NCBI GenBank assembly: GCA_014841595.1
Contig: JACYUE010000001.1
Span: forward strand, 1,104,996 to 1,168,995
Direction of reading: 5' to 3'
DNA from: Oxalobacteraceae sp. CFBP 8761
Lineage (GTDB): Bacteria > Pseudomonadota > Gammaproteobacteria > Burkholderiales > Burkholderiaceae_D
DNA length: 64,000 nt
Under the pieces are notes generated by a model. The model made no database searches. It saw nothing but the letters and a program-made list of their open reading frames with translations, and was not told where the DNA came from. This document shows, piece after piece, positions 45,744 to 55,476 of this stretch (the first letter of the stretch is position 1; each line of letters opens with the position of its first letter). Both the position numbers and the translations under genes were made by a program.

Positions 45744-48199
45744 GTCGCAATGAAGTCAAGGATCGGGTCGACGCGTGGTTCGCCGGACGTGGCTGGACGG
45801 TGTTCCCGTTCCAGCGCAATGTCTGGAAAGCGGCGCTCAAGGGCGAATCGGGCCTGCTGCATGCGAACACCGGCGCCGGCAAGACGTTCGCCGTCTGGTT
45901 CGCGGCGCTGCAGCGCGCGGGCCTTGCATCCGGGCGCAACAAGGCGGGCCTGCGTGTCCTGTGGATCACGCCAATGCGAGCCTTGGCGGCAGATACCCAG
46001 CGCGCGCTCGAAGACTCTGCCGCCGAGCTGATGCCCGAGTGGCGCATCGGCGCGCGCACGGGCGACACGAAAGCCAGTGAGCGCGCGCGCCAGACGCGCA
46101 GTATGCCGGCCACGCTGGTGACGACGCCCGAGAGCCTGACGCTCATGATCAGCAACGCGGCGGCGCTCGAGCAGTTCCGCAACCTCGACATGATCATCGT
46201 CGACGAGTGGCACGAACTGATGGGCAGCAAGCGCGGCGTGCAGGTGCAACTGGCGCTGGCGCGGCTGCGGCGCTGGCGGCCCGAGCTCCTGGTCTGGGGC
46301 GTGTCGGCGACGATGGGCAACCTCGACCTGGCGCGCCAGGTCTTGCTCGGCGCGGATGCCGGCGTCCTGGTCGAGGGCGACACGCGCAAGAAGATCGTCG
46401 TCGATTCGCTGATTCCCGAAAACGTGTCGCGCTTCCCCTGGGGCGGGCACCTGGGCCTGCAGATGCTGCAGCCCGTGATCGACGAGATCGAAAAACACGA
46501 GGCGACGCTCGTGTTTACCAACACCCGTTCGCAGTCCGAGATCTGGTACCAGAACATCCTCGAGGCGCGGCCCGACTGGGCCGGCGTGATCGCGCTGCAC
46601 CATGGCTCGCTCGATCGCGAGGTGCGCGAGTGGGTGGAACTTGGCCTGAAAAGCGGCATCCTCAAGGCCGTCATCTGCACGGCGAGCCTGGACCTGGGCG
46701 TGGACTTTCTGCCGGTCGAGCGCGTGCTGCAGATCGGCAGCGCCAAGGGCGTGGCGCGCCTGCTGCAGCGTGCGGGGCGCAGCGGCCATGCGCCGGGGCG
46801 CGTCTCGCGCGTGACGCTGGTGCCGACCAACAGCCTCGAATTGCTCGAAGCTGCGGGTGCGCGCAAGGCGGTGGCGGCGCGCCGTATCGAGGGCCGCTAC
46901 GTGCCCAACAAGCCGTTCGACGTGCTGGTCCAGCACATCGTGACGGTGGCGCTGGGTGGCGGCTTTCGCGCCGACGAACTGTATGACGAAGTGCGCCAGG
47001 CCTGGTCGTACCGGCACCTGACGCAGGAAGAGTGGCAATGGGCGCTCGACTTTGTCGCGCGTGGCGGTCAGAGCCTGACCGTGTATCCCGAATACCGGCG
47101 CGTTCTGCCGGACGAAGAGGGCGTGTACCGCGTGCCCGATGCCGCGATCGGCCGCCGGCACCGGATGAGCATCGGCACCATCATGTCCGATGCGACGATC
47201 CAGGTGAAGTACATGTCGGGCGGGCGCATCGGCAGCGTCGAAGAATCCTTCATCTCGCGCCTCAAACCGGGCGACCGTTTCCTGTTCGGCGGGCGCATCC
47301 TCGAATTCGTGCGCGTGCACGAATTGACAGCGTTCGTGCGGCGCGCCACCGGCACGCGCGGCGCCATTGCGCGCTGGCAGGGCGCCAAGATGCCGATGTC
47401 GAACGAACTAGCGCACGCTGCGCTGGAAGAATTGCGGCTGGCCGATGCGGGTGTGTTCGATGGCCCCGAGATGCGCGCGCTGGCGCCGCTGATCGAGATC
47501 CAGCAGCGCTGGTCGGCGCTGCCCACCAGCGAAACGCTGGTGCTCGAATCGATGAAGAGCCGCGAAGGGTATCACCTGTTCGTCTACCCGTTCGCCGGGC
47601 GCTCGGTGCACATGGGCCTGGCCTCGCTGATGGCGTTTCGCGTCGGGCGCGTGCAGCCGATCACGTTCTCGATTGCGATCAACGACTATGGCTTCGAGCT
47701 GATGTCGCCCGAGCCGGTGGACTGGGCGGGTATGTTCGTCGCGTCCACCGGGGCGGGGGTGTCCCTGTTCGATACCGAGCGCCTGCTCGAAGACGTCATC
47801 GACAGCCTGAATGCGACGCAGTTGTCGCAGCAGCGCTTTCGCGAAGTCGCGCGCATCGCGGGGCTCGTGTTCCAGGGGTATCCGGGTCAGCCGAAATCGA
47901 ACCGGCAGTTGCAGGCGTCGTCGTCGCTGTTCTTCGAGGTGTTCCGCAAGCACGACGCAGGTAATCTGCTGCTCACGCAGGCCGAGCGCGAAGTGATGGA
48001 GCAGGAGCTGGAACTGACGCGCCTGCGCGACACGCTGCTCGAGCTGCACGCGCGCGGCGTGGCCTACCGCGAGGTCAAGCGCGCCACGCCGTTCGGCTTC
48101 GCGCTGATGGTCGAGCGCTTCCGCGAAAAGGTCAGTACCGAGAAGCTGAGCGACCGCGTCGCGCGCATGGTGCGCGAGCTCGAGAAGGCGGCCGCATGA
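45740..48199 (+). CDS. Ligase-associated DEXH helicase (Lhr core type)
   Basis: An 819-aa superfamily 2 helicase. Walker A is NTGAGKT (Lys48), the DEXH box reads DEWH, motif III is SATMGN and motif [10 protein letters not shown]. The winged-helix and Lhr-core C-terminal domains follow (about 400-800). Lhr core is a 3'-5' translocase of ssDNA that unwinds RNA:DNA hybrids. It overlaps both neighbours by 4 bp and belongs to the conserved exonuclease-ligase-Lhr-phosphoesterase cluster. Confidence 0.95.
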   Translation: MSRNEVKDRVDAWFAGRGWTVFPFQRNVWKAALKGESGLLHANTGAGKTFAVWFAALQRAGLASGRNKAGLRVLWITPMRALAADTQRALEDSAAELMPEWRIGARTGDTKASERARQTRSMPATLVTTPESLTLMISNAAALEQFRNLDMIIVDEWHELMGSKRGVQVQLALARLRRWRPELLVWGVSATMGNLDLARQVLLGADAGVLVEGDTRKKIVVDSLIPENVSRFPWGGHLGLQMLQPVIDEIEKHEATLVFTNTRSQSEIWYQNILEARPDWAGVIALHHGSLDREVREWVELGLKSGILKAVICTASLDLGVDFLPVERVLQIGSAKGVARLLQRAGRSGHAPGRVSRVTLVPTNSLELLEAAGARKAVAARRIEGRYVPNKPFDVLVQHIVTVALGGGFRADELYDEVRQAWSYRHLTQEEWQWALDFVARGGQSLTVYPEYRRVLPDEEGVYRVPDAAIGRRHRMSIGTIMSDATIQVKYMSGGRIGSVEESFISRLKPGDRFLFGGRILEFVRVHELTAFVRRATGTRGAIARWQGAKMPMSNELAHAALEELRLADAGVFDGPEMRALAPLIEIQQRWSALPTSETLVLESMKSREGYHLFVYPFAGRSVHMGLASLMAFRVGRVQPITFSIAINDYGFELMSPEPVDWAGMFVASTGAGVSLFDTERLLEDVIDSLNATQLSQQRFREVARIAGLVFQGYPGQPKSNRQLQASSSLFFEVFRKHDAGNLLLTQAEREVMEQELELTRLRDTLLELHARGVAYREVKRATPFGFALMVERFREKVSTEKLSDRVARMVRELEKAAA

Positions 48200-48846
48200 C
48201 CCATGCGACCATCCAGGTGGCGGGCGAGACGCTGCTGCTGTTGCCCGAGAAGGCCGTCTACTGGCCGGCCCAGCACATGCTGATCGTGGCCGACATCCAC
48301 TTCGGCAAGGCGGCGGCGTTTCGCTCGCTGGGCGTGCCGGTGCCGCGCGGGACCACGTCGGAAAACCTGGCCGGCCTCGACGCACTGGTCGCGCAGCACG
48401 ACGCGCGCCACGTCGCGTTCCTCGGCGACTTCCTGCATGCGCGCGCAGCCCATGCCAGTTCGACCCAGCTGGCGATGCTGGCCTGGCGCGGGCGCCATCC
48501 CGACCTCGCCCTGACGCTCGTGCGCGGCAATCACGACCTGCACGCGGGTGACCCGGCCGAGGCGCTGGGCATCGAGCTGGTCGACGAGCCGCATGCGATC
48601 GGGCCGTTTGCGTTTTGCCACCATCCGGGCGTCGATGCGGCGGGCTATGGCCTGGCCGGCCACGTGCATCCGGTGTACGTGCTGGCCACGCGCTTCGATG
48701 CGCTGCGCCTGCCATGCTTTGTCGTCGGTACGCAGGGCCTGCTCCTGCCATCGTTCGGCGCGTTCACGGGCGGCCACGCGGTCAAGCCGGGGCCGGGCGA
48801 CCGTATCTATGTGACCTCGGGCGACATGGTGCACGGCGTCGGCTAG
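48196..48846 (+). CDS. pdeM: Ligase-associated metallophosphoesterase PdeM
   Basis: A 216-aa calcineurin-like phosphoesterase with DIHFGKA near residue 33, GDFLHAR near 78, GNHDLHAGD near 113 and GHVHPVY near 155, the full metal-site set. PdeM-type enzymes are phosphodiesterases or endonucleases of the DNA repair cluster. It is the last gene of the operon. Confidence 0.94.
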   Translation: MTHATIQVAGETLLLLPEKAVYWPAQHMLIVADIHFGKAAAFRSLGVPVPRGTTSENLAGLDALVAQHDARHVAFLGDFLHARAAHASSTQLAMLAWRGRHPDLALTLVRGNHDLHAGDPAEALGIELVDEPHAIGPFAFCHHPGVDAAGYGLAGHVHPVYVLATRFDALRLPCFVVGTQGLLLPSFGAFTGGHAVKPGPGDRIYVTSGDMVHGVG

Positions 48847-48929
48847 CGGCTGCGTACGTCAGCGTACCGACCAGGGGCGATCGTAGGCGTAAGGTCGGCC
48901 ATTGATCCGCTGATGCCAGGAGAACGCCA

Positions 48930-49682
48930 ATGAAACTACGCCTCATGATGTGCACCATCGCCGCCGCCATGGCGCCAGCCACGGTTCTGTTGACCGCCAG
49001 CGGCAGCGCCCTGGCGCAGTCTGCGCCGCAAAGCCGCACCGCCACGCCAGCCATCAATGGTTTCAATGTCGAAGAAGTCGCGCGGCTCGACCAGGGTGTC
49101 CGCCTGCAGTTCGACCTGTACGGTACGGCCGGTGGAAACGCCACGCTGAACCTGGATGGCGCGAACCGTGCGCTGCATCTGACCGAAGTCGAACCCGGCC
49201 AGTACACAGGTCACTACGTCATCGGCACGCGTGACCGCCTGAAGGCCGACAGTCGCGTGACCGCCGAGCTGCGCATGGGGAACGAGGTCGCCACGAGCGT
49301 GCTGCGCGAATCGCTCGTGCGGGGTGATGTGGCCCAGGCTGCGGACGACACACGCCAGCTGGCTACCAAGGACTCGCGTATCGCCGCTGCCGCCCCTGGC
49401 GCAGCGCCACCGCCAGCCCCGCGCACGACCGAGCGCCCGCGTGTGGCCCGCTACTGCACCAGTTGCGGCATCATCGAGAAAGTGGAGACCGTGCAGGGCG
49501 CCTTGCCCAATCCACGGCCATTGGCCAGTGACGCCACGGCGCGCCAGTATTTCCGCGTCACGGTGCGCATGAATACGACCGACACGACGCAGGTGCTGGA
49601 GTTCGCCAACAATCCGGGCTACCGGAACGGCGACCGCGTGCGTGTCAACGACGGCGTGCTGACGCTCGACAAGCAAGAGTAA
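48930..49682 (+). CDS. Secreted protein with C-terminal CTSCG surface-antigen-type domain
   Basis: A 250-aa exported protein with signal peptide (cleavage near ALA-QSA, residue 30). The first half is a beta-rich domain, followed by a Pro-Ala linker (about 150-172). The C-terminal 80 residues (YCTSCGIIEKVETVQ..., YFRVTVRMNTTDTTQVLEFANNPGYRNGDRVRV) resemble the end of SlyB/17-kDa-antigen-like envelope proteins, where the CxxC is followed by a small barrel. No glycine zipper or lipobox is present. The exact role is unknown. Confidence 0.8.
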   Translation: MKLRLMMCTIAAAMAPATVLLTASGSALAQSAPQSRTATPAINGFNVEEVARLDQGVRLQFDLYGTAGGNATLNLDGANRALHLTEVEPGQYTGHYVIGTRDRLKADSRVTAELRMGNEVATSVLRESLVRGDVAQAADDTRQLATKDSRIAAAAPGAAPPPAPRTTERPRVARYCTSCGIIEKVETVQGALPNPRPLASDATARQYFRVTVRMNTTDTTQVLEFANNPGYRNGDRVRVNDGVLTLDKQE

Positions 49683-49704
49683 TCCGGACCGTACGCACCA
49701 ATGA

Positions 49705-49732
49705 CAACGCCCGCCATCACTGGCGGGCGTTG
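49705..49732. terminator. Bidirectional hairpin between convergent genes
   Basis: CAACGCCCGCCA and TGGCGGGCGTTG form a perfect 12-bp stem with a 4-nt loop, 22 bp after the secreted-protein stop and 19 bp beyond the 3' end of the Crp/Fnr gene. Confidence 0.7.
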
Positions 49733-49751
49733 GTCGTTGGGCGGACGGGTT

Positions 49752-50606
49752 TCAGGCCGTGGCCAGCACCTGATCGTCGCCTGATTGATCGAGCTCGGCC
49801 TTTTGCTTGGCGCTTGCCTTGGTGCGTGAACGCGATGGGGGCAGGCGGCGCAATGTCTTGAGCGATTCGGCATCCTTGATGCCGATGGTGCGCTGGTCGA
49901 CGGTGATCATGCCGATCTCGTTGAAGGCCGACAGCGTGCGGCTGACGGTTTCCAGCGTGAGGCCCAGGTAGCTGCCGATTTCGTGGCGGGTCATGCGCAG
50001 GTTGAACAGCTTGCTCGAGTAGCCCATCGCGGCAAAGCGGTCGGCCAGCGACACGAGAAAGCGTGCCACGCGCGCCTCGGCCGACAGGGCGCCGAGCATG
50101 CCGATCATCGTTTGTTCACGCACCAGCTCACGGCTCATGACGCCGTACATCATGTTCTCGAGCTCGTTGTGCACGCGGCCCAGCGCCGTCAGTTTCTTGA
50201 AGGGCAGCAGGATCAGGTCGCAATCGGACAGGGCCACCGCCTCGGACGCGTAGTGGCGCGTGTGGATGCCGTCGACGCCGAGCATGTCGCCCTTCATCGG
50301 AAAGCTGAGCACCTGCTCGTTGCCGAATTCATCGATCAGCACGGTCTTGAGAAAGCCCGAGTTGACGATGTACAAGGTGTCGAAGGCCTGGCCGATCGTG
50401 TGGACACGCTGGCCGGTCTTGAACTGTACATGCTGGAACAACAGTTCTTCGGAGCTTACCGAAACGCTGGCTTGGATACGCAGCAGGTCGCAGACTTCCT
50501 TGAGGTTGGACCAGAGTCGGCCCTGGCGCTGGCGACCGGCCTCCATCGGGGAATGCAGGGTCGGCTGGTTGGCGTTGCGTGGTTCTGACGGTGGCTGAGA
50601 CTGCAT
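49752..50606 (-). CDS. Crp/Fnr-family transcriptional regulator
   Basis: A 284-aa regulator with a Gln-, Pro- and Asn-rich N-terminal tail (about 45 residues), a cyclic-nucleotide-binding-like domain and a winged helix. The recognition helix contains ETVSR (LTLETVSRTLSAF), the FNR type that reads TTGAT-like half-sites. Only two cysteines lie in the sensor part, so the four-cysteine iron-sulfur site of FNR is absent and the signal is unknown. The start at 50606 has GGAG 6 bp upstream. A matching box lies ahead of the universal stress gene at 52291. Confidence 0.92.
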   Translation of the reverse strand: MQSQPPSEPRNANQPTLHSPMEAGRQRQGRLWSNLKEVCDLLRIQASVSVSSEELLFQHVQFKTGQRVHTIGQAFDTLYIVNSGFLKTVLIDEFGNEQVLSFPMKGDMLGVDGIHTRHYASEAVALSDCDLILLPFKKLTALGRVHNELENMMYGVMSRELVREQTMIGMLGALSAEARVARFLVSLADRFAAMGYSSKLFNLRMTRHEIGSYLGLTLETVSRTLSAFNEIGMITVDQRTIGIKDAESLKTLRRLPPSRSRTKASAKQKAELDQSGDDQVLATA

Positions 50607-50790
50607 GCTCTTCTCCGGTGAGAAACTCAGGGTTTGAGGCGACCCCGGCGGCACAGCCGAAGTTGACGCACATCTGCCGTGCCATTGATTGCTAGCGGCT
50701 GACACTGTGACTTGGATCGCGAGCAAGTCAAAGCGGCGAATTCAGTATGCCAACACGAGCCCGGCACGACTATCAGCGTTGCCTGAAAAT

Positions 50791-50830
50791 GTAGGTAGGA
50801 CAGATGGTGGGGTTGTAGGACAATTCCTAC
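50791..50830. promoter_or_regulatory. GTAGGA-N4-TCCTAC inverted repeat and extra half-site
   Basis: GTAGGA-CAAT-TCCTAC (50815-50830) is a perfect dyad and GTAGGTAGGA (50791-50800) adds half-sites next to it. They lie about 190-225 bp upstream of the Crp/Fnr start within a 363-bp gap (50607-50969) that shows no gene. Confidence 0.45.
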
Positions 50831-50969
50831 TGGCAAGCGGCGTTGCCCGACTGACGGAGGGGTGAAACAGGAAGGTCAGAACTTTGTTTTTGAACAAACT
50901 AGTTCGTGGGTGCAGTTATTGCGCAACATCGGATCGGGAGGTCGGCGTGAGGTCATGAACCCGCCGTAC

Positions 50970-51614
50970 TCAAGCTTTCATTGGCGAGAGCAGGCGGTGC
51001 GCTACGGCGTATTGCACCATTTCCGAGAGCGAACTCATGCCCATTTTCTGCATGATGCGGGTTTTGTGGGTGCTCACCGTCTTGACGGAAAGATGCAGGC
51101 CGTTGGCGATCTCGGTAATCGATTTCCCACCCACGAGATGGGAAAATACCTCAAATTCGCGGTCGGATAACTGCTTGTGAAGCAATTGCTCGCTTGGGGC
51201 CATGATATTCAGGGCCAATTGCTCTGCGACCTCGGTACTGATATAGGGGCGCCCCGAAGCCACCTTGCGGATGGCGCCCACCAACTGCGTGCCCGCGCTT
51301 TCCTTCGTCAGATACCCCTGGGCGCCAGCCCGGATCGCGCGCACGGCATATTGCTCTTCTTCGTGCATCGTGAGGATGAGAATGGCCAGTTTGGGCGCTT
51401 CGCTGCGCACCTGGCGGATCAGGTCGACACCACTGCGCCCTGGCATCGACAAGTCGAGCAGCAGCAGGTCGAAACCGCCCTGGCGCACCAGCGCCAGCAC
51501 CTCGAACCCATTGGTTGCTTCGCCGACAATGTCAACTTCTTCGGCGCCCTCCAGGATACGTTTGAGACCTTCGCGCATGATCGTGTGATCGTCCGCGATA
51601 ACAATTCTGACCAT
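50970..51614 (-). CDS. NarL/FixJ-family response regulator
   Basis: A 214-aa regulator: receiver with Asp54 (LLLDLSMPGRSG) and Lys in YLTKES, then a LuxR-type helix-turn-helix (LSDREFEVFSHLVGGKSITEIANGLHLSVKTVSTHKTRIMQKMG). No partner kinase is adjacent, so it is an orphan in this window. Nearby stress and Crp/Fnr genes suggest a redox or oxygen role, which is inference. Confidence 0.94.
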   Translation of the reverse strand: MVRIVIADDHTIMREGLKRILEGAEEVDIVGEATNGFEVLALVRQGGFDLLLLDLSMPGRSGVDLIRQVRSEAPKLAILILTMHEEEQYAVRAIRAGAQGYLTKESAGTQLVGAIRKVASGRPYISTEVAEQLALNIMAPSEQLLHKQLSDREFEVFSHLVGGKSITEIANGLHLSVKTVSTHKTRIMQKMGMSSLSEMVQYAVAHRLLSPMKA

Positions 51615-51643
51615 GTCGATTCCTCACACATTAAGAGGTTTCC

Positions 51644-51686
51644 TACCCCGAAAACCGTTGTTCAGTTAAACACGTTTCCCGGGGTA
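51644..51686. repeat. Imperfect 43-bp dyad upstream of the response regulator
   Basis: TACCCCG (51644-51650) and CGGGGTA (51680-51686) flank AAAC (51652-51655) and GTTT (51674-51677). It lies 30-72 bp upstream of the regulator start and could be an operator or leader hairpin. Confidence 0.45.
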
Positions 51687-51754
51687 AGTCCTGCTATCAA
51701 TACTGCGGGTTGCCCTGGATGCCTTGGTGCGAATTGCAGACGGTGTTGTCCCGT

Positions 51755-52219
51755 TCAGACTGCGGGCTCGGCGATCAGCCGGTGGACCAGCACCGGCTTG
51801 GCGGTATGCGACAGCACCTTGTTCGTGACACTGCCCAGCAGTAACTGATTCCAGCCGCTGCGGCCATGCGAGCCCATGAAGATCAGGTCGCAGCCTTCCT
51901 GCTCGGCGACCTCGACGATCTTGAGCGCTGCCGTATCCGAAAACGCCGTCAGGCAGCGGTGCGCAAGATTGGCCGACGCGCAGGAGCGCGTGATCTTGCC
52001 CATGTATTCCTCGCCCATCCGGCGCATCTGGGCCACGTATTCTTCTTCGCTGGGATACGAGGGCGGGATGATCTCGACGTACACCGGATACTGGTACTCA
52101 GGTGCGACGAACAGGGCCAGCACTTCGGCGCCCAGTTGCTGGGCAAACTTGACGCCGGCGCAGGCGGTGTGCTGGGAGACGGCGGACCCGTCGGTTGTAA
52201 TCAAAATTTTTCGGTACAT
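51755..52219 (-). CDS. Universal stress protein (UspA family)
   Basis: A 154-aa UspA-fold protein with the ATP-binding signature GSHGRSGWNQLLLGS (G-x2-G-x9-G-S) near residue 116. Such proteins help survival in stress and anoxia. GAGGAG precedes the start. The FNR-type box at 52291 lies about 72-85 bp upstream, consistent with control by oxygen through the nearby Crp/Fnr regulator or another FNR. Confidence 0.94.
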   Translation of the reverse strand: MYRKILITTDGSAVSQHTACAGVKFAQQLGAEVLALFVAPEYQYPVYVEIIPPSYPSEEEYVAQMRRMGEEYMGKITRSCASANLAHRCLTAFSDTAALKIVEVAEQEGCDLIFMGSHGRSGWNQLLLGSVTNKVLSHTAKPVLVHRLIAEPAV

Positions 52220-52290
52220 GATGATTCTCCTCAGGGCATCTCCATTCTGACAACCATATGCCGAATGGCCAGTGTTGAAAACGCAAAGTG

Positions 52291-52304
52291 TTGAGTTCGC
52301 TCAA
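52291..52304. promoter_or_regulatory. FNR-type box (TTGAG-N4-CTCAA)
   Basis: TTGAG-TTCG-CTCAA is a perfect dyad matching the FNR/ANR consensus TTGAT-N4-ATCAA at 8 of 10 positions. It lies upstream of the universal stress gene (minus strand) within a 385-bp gap (52220-52604) that is AT-rich and shows no gene. Confidence 0.5.
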
Positions 52305-52560
52305 ACGTCAGGTGACCGTCCGGATGCGACACTTTCTCACGGAAAACAACAGCACGATCACAAAATACAACACCAAGCATATAAAAACGATCAGGAATTG
52401 CACGTTTTAATTGTCGCGGAACTAAGTTTTCACGCCCATTTTGTTGCATTGCCTTCTCTTAGATTTACCTACGGCAACCACGCTGATACACTCGCAGGCA
52501 ACACTAGTCCCATCGATGGGCGCGGAAATGACGGGCCCGGTGGACGCAACACCCCCAGTA

Positions 52561-52589
52561 TTGCAGAGCTGATTGCGAATTTATATTAT
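52561..52589 (+). promoter_or_regulatory. Candidate promoter of cheZ-cheA
   Basis: TTGCAG (52561-52566) and TATTAT (52584-52589) are separated by 17 bp. They lie just 16 bp before the cheZ ATG, so the leader would be very short. No sigma-28 motif was found. Confidence 0.4.
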
Positions 52590-52604
52590 GGAGAAGCAGG
52601 GATT

Positions 52605-53492
52605 ATGACCAACGCCGCTGACGATTTCGACGCACTATTCGAGGAAGTGGCGGCGCAGCGCACCAGCGCTTCGCCAAGTCCTGCTTCCGCGGCCCCCGTG
52701 GCAGCGCCTGCCCCGGCAGCCGCTGCCAGCAACGACGAGGACGACCTCGATTCGCTGTTCGACCAGGTGTCCGCTACCGCCACATCGACTGCCCCCGCTG
52801 CACCAGCTGCACCAGCTGCCGTTGCACCGTCGAGCGCCGCTGCAATCACGACCGCGACCCCGGCCGCTGGCGAAGAAGGTGGCGAAAACAGCGGCATGTT
52901 CGAGCGCCTCGGCGGCATCGTGCGCCTGCTGCACGACTCGCTGCGCGAACTGGGCTACGACAAGGCGCTCAATGAAGCCTCGTCGCAAATCGTCGACGCA
53001 CAGGACCGCCTCGAGTATGTCGCCACGCTGACCGAACAGGCTGCCAACAAGGTCCTGAACACGCTCGACGAAGGCATGCCGGCGCAGGACGTGCTGTCGA
53101 AACAGTCGAAAGACATGGAACTGCGCTGGGGCGACCTGTTCGACGGCAAGCTGAGCCTGGACGAATTCAAGGCGCTGGCCGGCGATTCGCGCCAGTTCGC
53201 CACCAGCGTGACAGCGGCCACCGAAGCCGAAAAGGCGCGCCTGCTCGAAATCATGATGGCCCAGGACTTCCAGGACATCACCGGCCAACTGATCAAGAAA
53301 GTGGTCAAGATCACGCAGGCCGTCGAGGGCGAGCTGGCCCAGCTGCTGCGCGACAATGCACCACCTGACCTCAAGGAAAAGCTGGCGCAGAAGCAGGCAA
53401 CACCGGAACCACTGATGCAAGGCCCGTCAGTGCCGCAAGCGGCGCTGAACCAGGACAACGTTGACGATCTACTTGCCGATCTGGGATTCTAA
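52605..53492 (+). CDS. cheZ: CheZ-type CheY-P phosphatase with repeated DDxDxLF motifs
   Basis: CheZ dephosphorylates CheY-P. The 295-aa protein has the long four-helix hairpin with the active-site stretch QDFQDITGQLIKKV (catalytic Asp and Gln) and the CheY-binding C-terminal peptide VDDLLADLGF. Unlike E. coli CheZ (214 aa) it has an N-terminal Ala-Pro-rich extension of about 100 residues holding two related acidic peptides, DDFDALFEEV near residue 6 and EDDLDSLFDQV near 45. The stop overlaps the cheA ATG by one base. Confidence 0.9.
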   Translation: MTNAADDFDALFEEVAAQRTSASPSPASAAPVAAPAPAAAASNDEDDLDSLFDQVSATATSTAPAAPAAPAAVAPSSAAAITTATPAAGEEGGENSGMFERLGGIVRLLHDSLRELGYDKALNEASSQIVDAQDRLEYVATLTEQAANKVLNTLDEGMPAQDVLSKQSKDMELRWGDLFDGKLSLDEFKALAGDSRQFATSVTAATEAEKARLLEIMMAQDFQDITGQLIKKVVKITQAVEGELAQLLRDNAPPDLKEKLAQKQATPEPLMQGPSVPQAALNQDNVDDLLADLGF

Positions 53493-55396
53493 TGGACGAT
53501 ATGCTGAAGGATTTCGTCGTCGAGGCGATGGATCTGGCGGTCAATGTCGAAGAGCACCTGTTGCGCCTCGAACGCGATCCCGACAACAAGGAAACCCTGA
53601 ATGCGGTGTTCCGATCGTTCCACACGATCAAGGGCGGCGCCGGTTTCATGGGCCTGCCCGCGCTGGTCGCAGCCTGCCACCTGACCGAGAACCTGTTCGA
53701 CGCGCTGCGCACCGGCGCCGCGCCGGTTACGCCGATCGCGATCGAAGCAGCGCTGCAGGCATCGGGCTTCGTGGCCGACCAGTTGGGTGACCTGAACAAC
53801 GGCACGCCGCCGGAAGGCCTGGCGCAGATGCCGGCCGATCTCGAACGCATCCTGATGGACGCGATCGAAGGCAAGGGCAACAGCGCGCCGGCGCCAGTCG
53901 CCGCGCCGGTTGTGCCAGCGCCCGTCGCGGTTGCGGCAGCCGTCGCGCCGGTCGTTGGCGACGATGGCCTGGACTGGGTCGGCATGTACAACACGGTGGT
54001 CCCGGCCGCCAGCGCCATCGCCGGTGCACCTGCGGTTGCTGCTGCCGCGACGATTGCAGTTACAACGACCGCGCCAGCGGTTGCCCAAGCCGCACCAGTA
54101 GCCGCCACCCCGTCTACGGCAGTCGCCACCACGACGACTCCCGCAGCCGGCGGCAAAGGCTGGGACGGCACTGAACGCCGCAATGACACCAAGCCGGTCG
54201 CCAACGCGCCGGCCAAGGACGAAAGCATCCGCATCGATGCGGTCAAGCTCGACGCGCTGCTCGAAGTGGCGGGCGAATCGGTCCAGGCCGCGAACCAGGC
54301 CGCCGTGCTGCTCGAACGCCTGCAGCAATTCAAGTTCGAAGGCCAGGCTGCGACGCTGATCGCCACGCTGGCTGAAACGCTGGAACGCGCATCGCGCTAT
54401 TCGGCCGAACTGCAGCGCGCCACGCTGGCCACCCGCATGCAGCCAGTGGGCCGCCTGTTCCAGAAATTCCCGCGCCTCGTGCGCGAGCTGGCCAAAGACC
54501 TGGGCAAGGACGTCGAACTGACCATCGAAGGCGCCGAGACCGAAGTCGACCGCGTCGTCGTGGACAGCCTGTACGATCCGCTCGTGCACATGCTGCGTAA
54601 TGCGCTGGACCACGGTGTCGAGTCGCCTGCCGACCGCGTCGCCAACGGCAAGCCGGCCAAGGCCTTCATCCTGCTGAAAGCCTGGCAGGAAGCCAACAGC
54701 GTCATGATCGTGCTTCAGGATGACGGCAAGGGCATGGACCCGAGCCGCCTGCGCAAGATCGCGATGGACAAGGGCCTGATCGGCGAAAACGGCGCCCAGA
54801 GCGACGAAGACGCTTACCAGCTGGTGTTCCTGCCGGGCTTCTCGACCAAGGAAGTCGCTTCCTCGGTGTCGGGCCGCGGCGTGGGCATGGACGTGGTCAA
54901 GACGGCGGTGGAGAAGAACCGCGGCGCCATCCGCATCGAATCGCAGATGGGCAAGGGCACGCGCTTTGCAATCCGCCTGCCGATCGAACTGTCGATCGTG
55001 CCGACGATGCTGGTGTCGACGTCGGGCGCGCAACTGGCGCTGCCGATGGCCGTCGTCGAGCGCGTCGTCGAACTGCCGGACGAATTCGCCTGTGTCGGCG
55101 GCGCCCCGGTGCTGAAGGACCAGGGCCGTCCACTGCCGGTGCGTTCGCTGGCGCTGGCGCTGGGCTACGAGGCCGGTTCCGAAAAGGTCGGCATCGTCAT
55201 CAATGCACCACAACCGTACATCCTGGCGATGGAAGCGGTCGATGGCACGGCCGATCTGGTGATCAAGCCGATGACCGCATTGTCCGTCGAAGGCATCACC
55301 GGCACGGCGCGTTCGGCCGAGGGCGAACTGGTGCTGGTCGTGGGCCTGTCGTTCCTGATGGACGGCTGCCGCAGCAGCGTGCGCCTGGCAGCATAA
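53492..55396 (+). CDS. cheA: CheA-type chemotaxis histidine kinase
   Basis: A 634-aa kinase with an HPt domain carrying His44 (SFHTIKGGAGFMG), an Ala-Pro-Val-rich linker (about 130-240), a dimerisation domain, the HATPase (LRNALDHGVESP, DDGKGM, GRGVGMDVVK) and a C-terminal CheW-like domain. I do not see the separate P2 CheY-docking domain; the low-complexity linker takes its place. There is no receptor, cheW or cheY gene in the window. It is translationally coupled to cheZ and followed by a strong terminator. Confidence 0.94.
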   Translation: MDDMLKDFVVEAMDLAVNVEEHLLRLERDPDNKETLNAVFRSFHTIKGGAGFMGLPALVAACHLTENLFDALRTGAAPVTPIAIEAALQASGFVADQLGDLNNGTPPEGLAQMPADLERILMDAIEGKGNSAPAPVAAPVVPAPVAVAAAVAPVVGDDGLDWVGMYNTVVPAASAIAGAPAVAAAATIAVTTTAPAVAQAAPVAATPSTAVATTTTPAAGGKGWDGTERRNDTKPVANAPAKDESIRIDAVKLDALLEVAGESVQAANQAAVLLERLQQFKFEGQAATLIATLAETLERASRYSAELQRATLATRMQPVGRLFQKFPRLVRELAKDLGKDVELTIEGAETEVDRVVVDSLYDPLVHMLRNALDHGVESPADRVANGKPAKAFILLKAWQEANSVMIVLQDDGKGMDPSRLRKIAMDKGLIGENGAQSDEDAYQLVFLPGFSTKEVASSVSGRGVGMDVVKTAVEKNRGAIRIESQMGKGTRFAIRLPIELSIVPTMLVSTSGAQLALPMAVVERVVELPDEFACVGGAPVLKDQGRPLPVRSLALALGYEAGSEKVGIVINAPQPYILAMEAVDGTADLVIKPMTALSVEGITGTARSAEGELVLVVGLSFLMDGCRSSVRLAA

Positions 55397-55443
55397 CGTT
55401 GCATCACGCAGTGCCACCGCCACGCGGCGGCAAAAGCGCAGAG

Positions 55444-55476
55444 AAAAGCCCGGGTCACTGATCCGGGCTTTTTTTA
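55444..55476 (+). terminator. Intrinsic terminator of cheZ-cheA
   Basis: AAAAGCCCGG and CCGGGCTTTT pair around a 9-nt loop and lead into a run of T, 48 bp after the cheA stop. Confidence 0.9.

Noticed and set aside
52561..52604. Sigma-28 flagellar promoter for cheZ
   Set aside because: No TAAAGTTT-N11-GCCGATAA-like pair was found; only a sigma-70-like pair is present.
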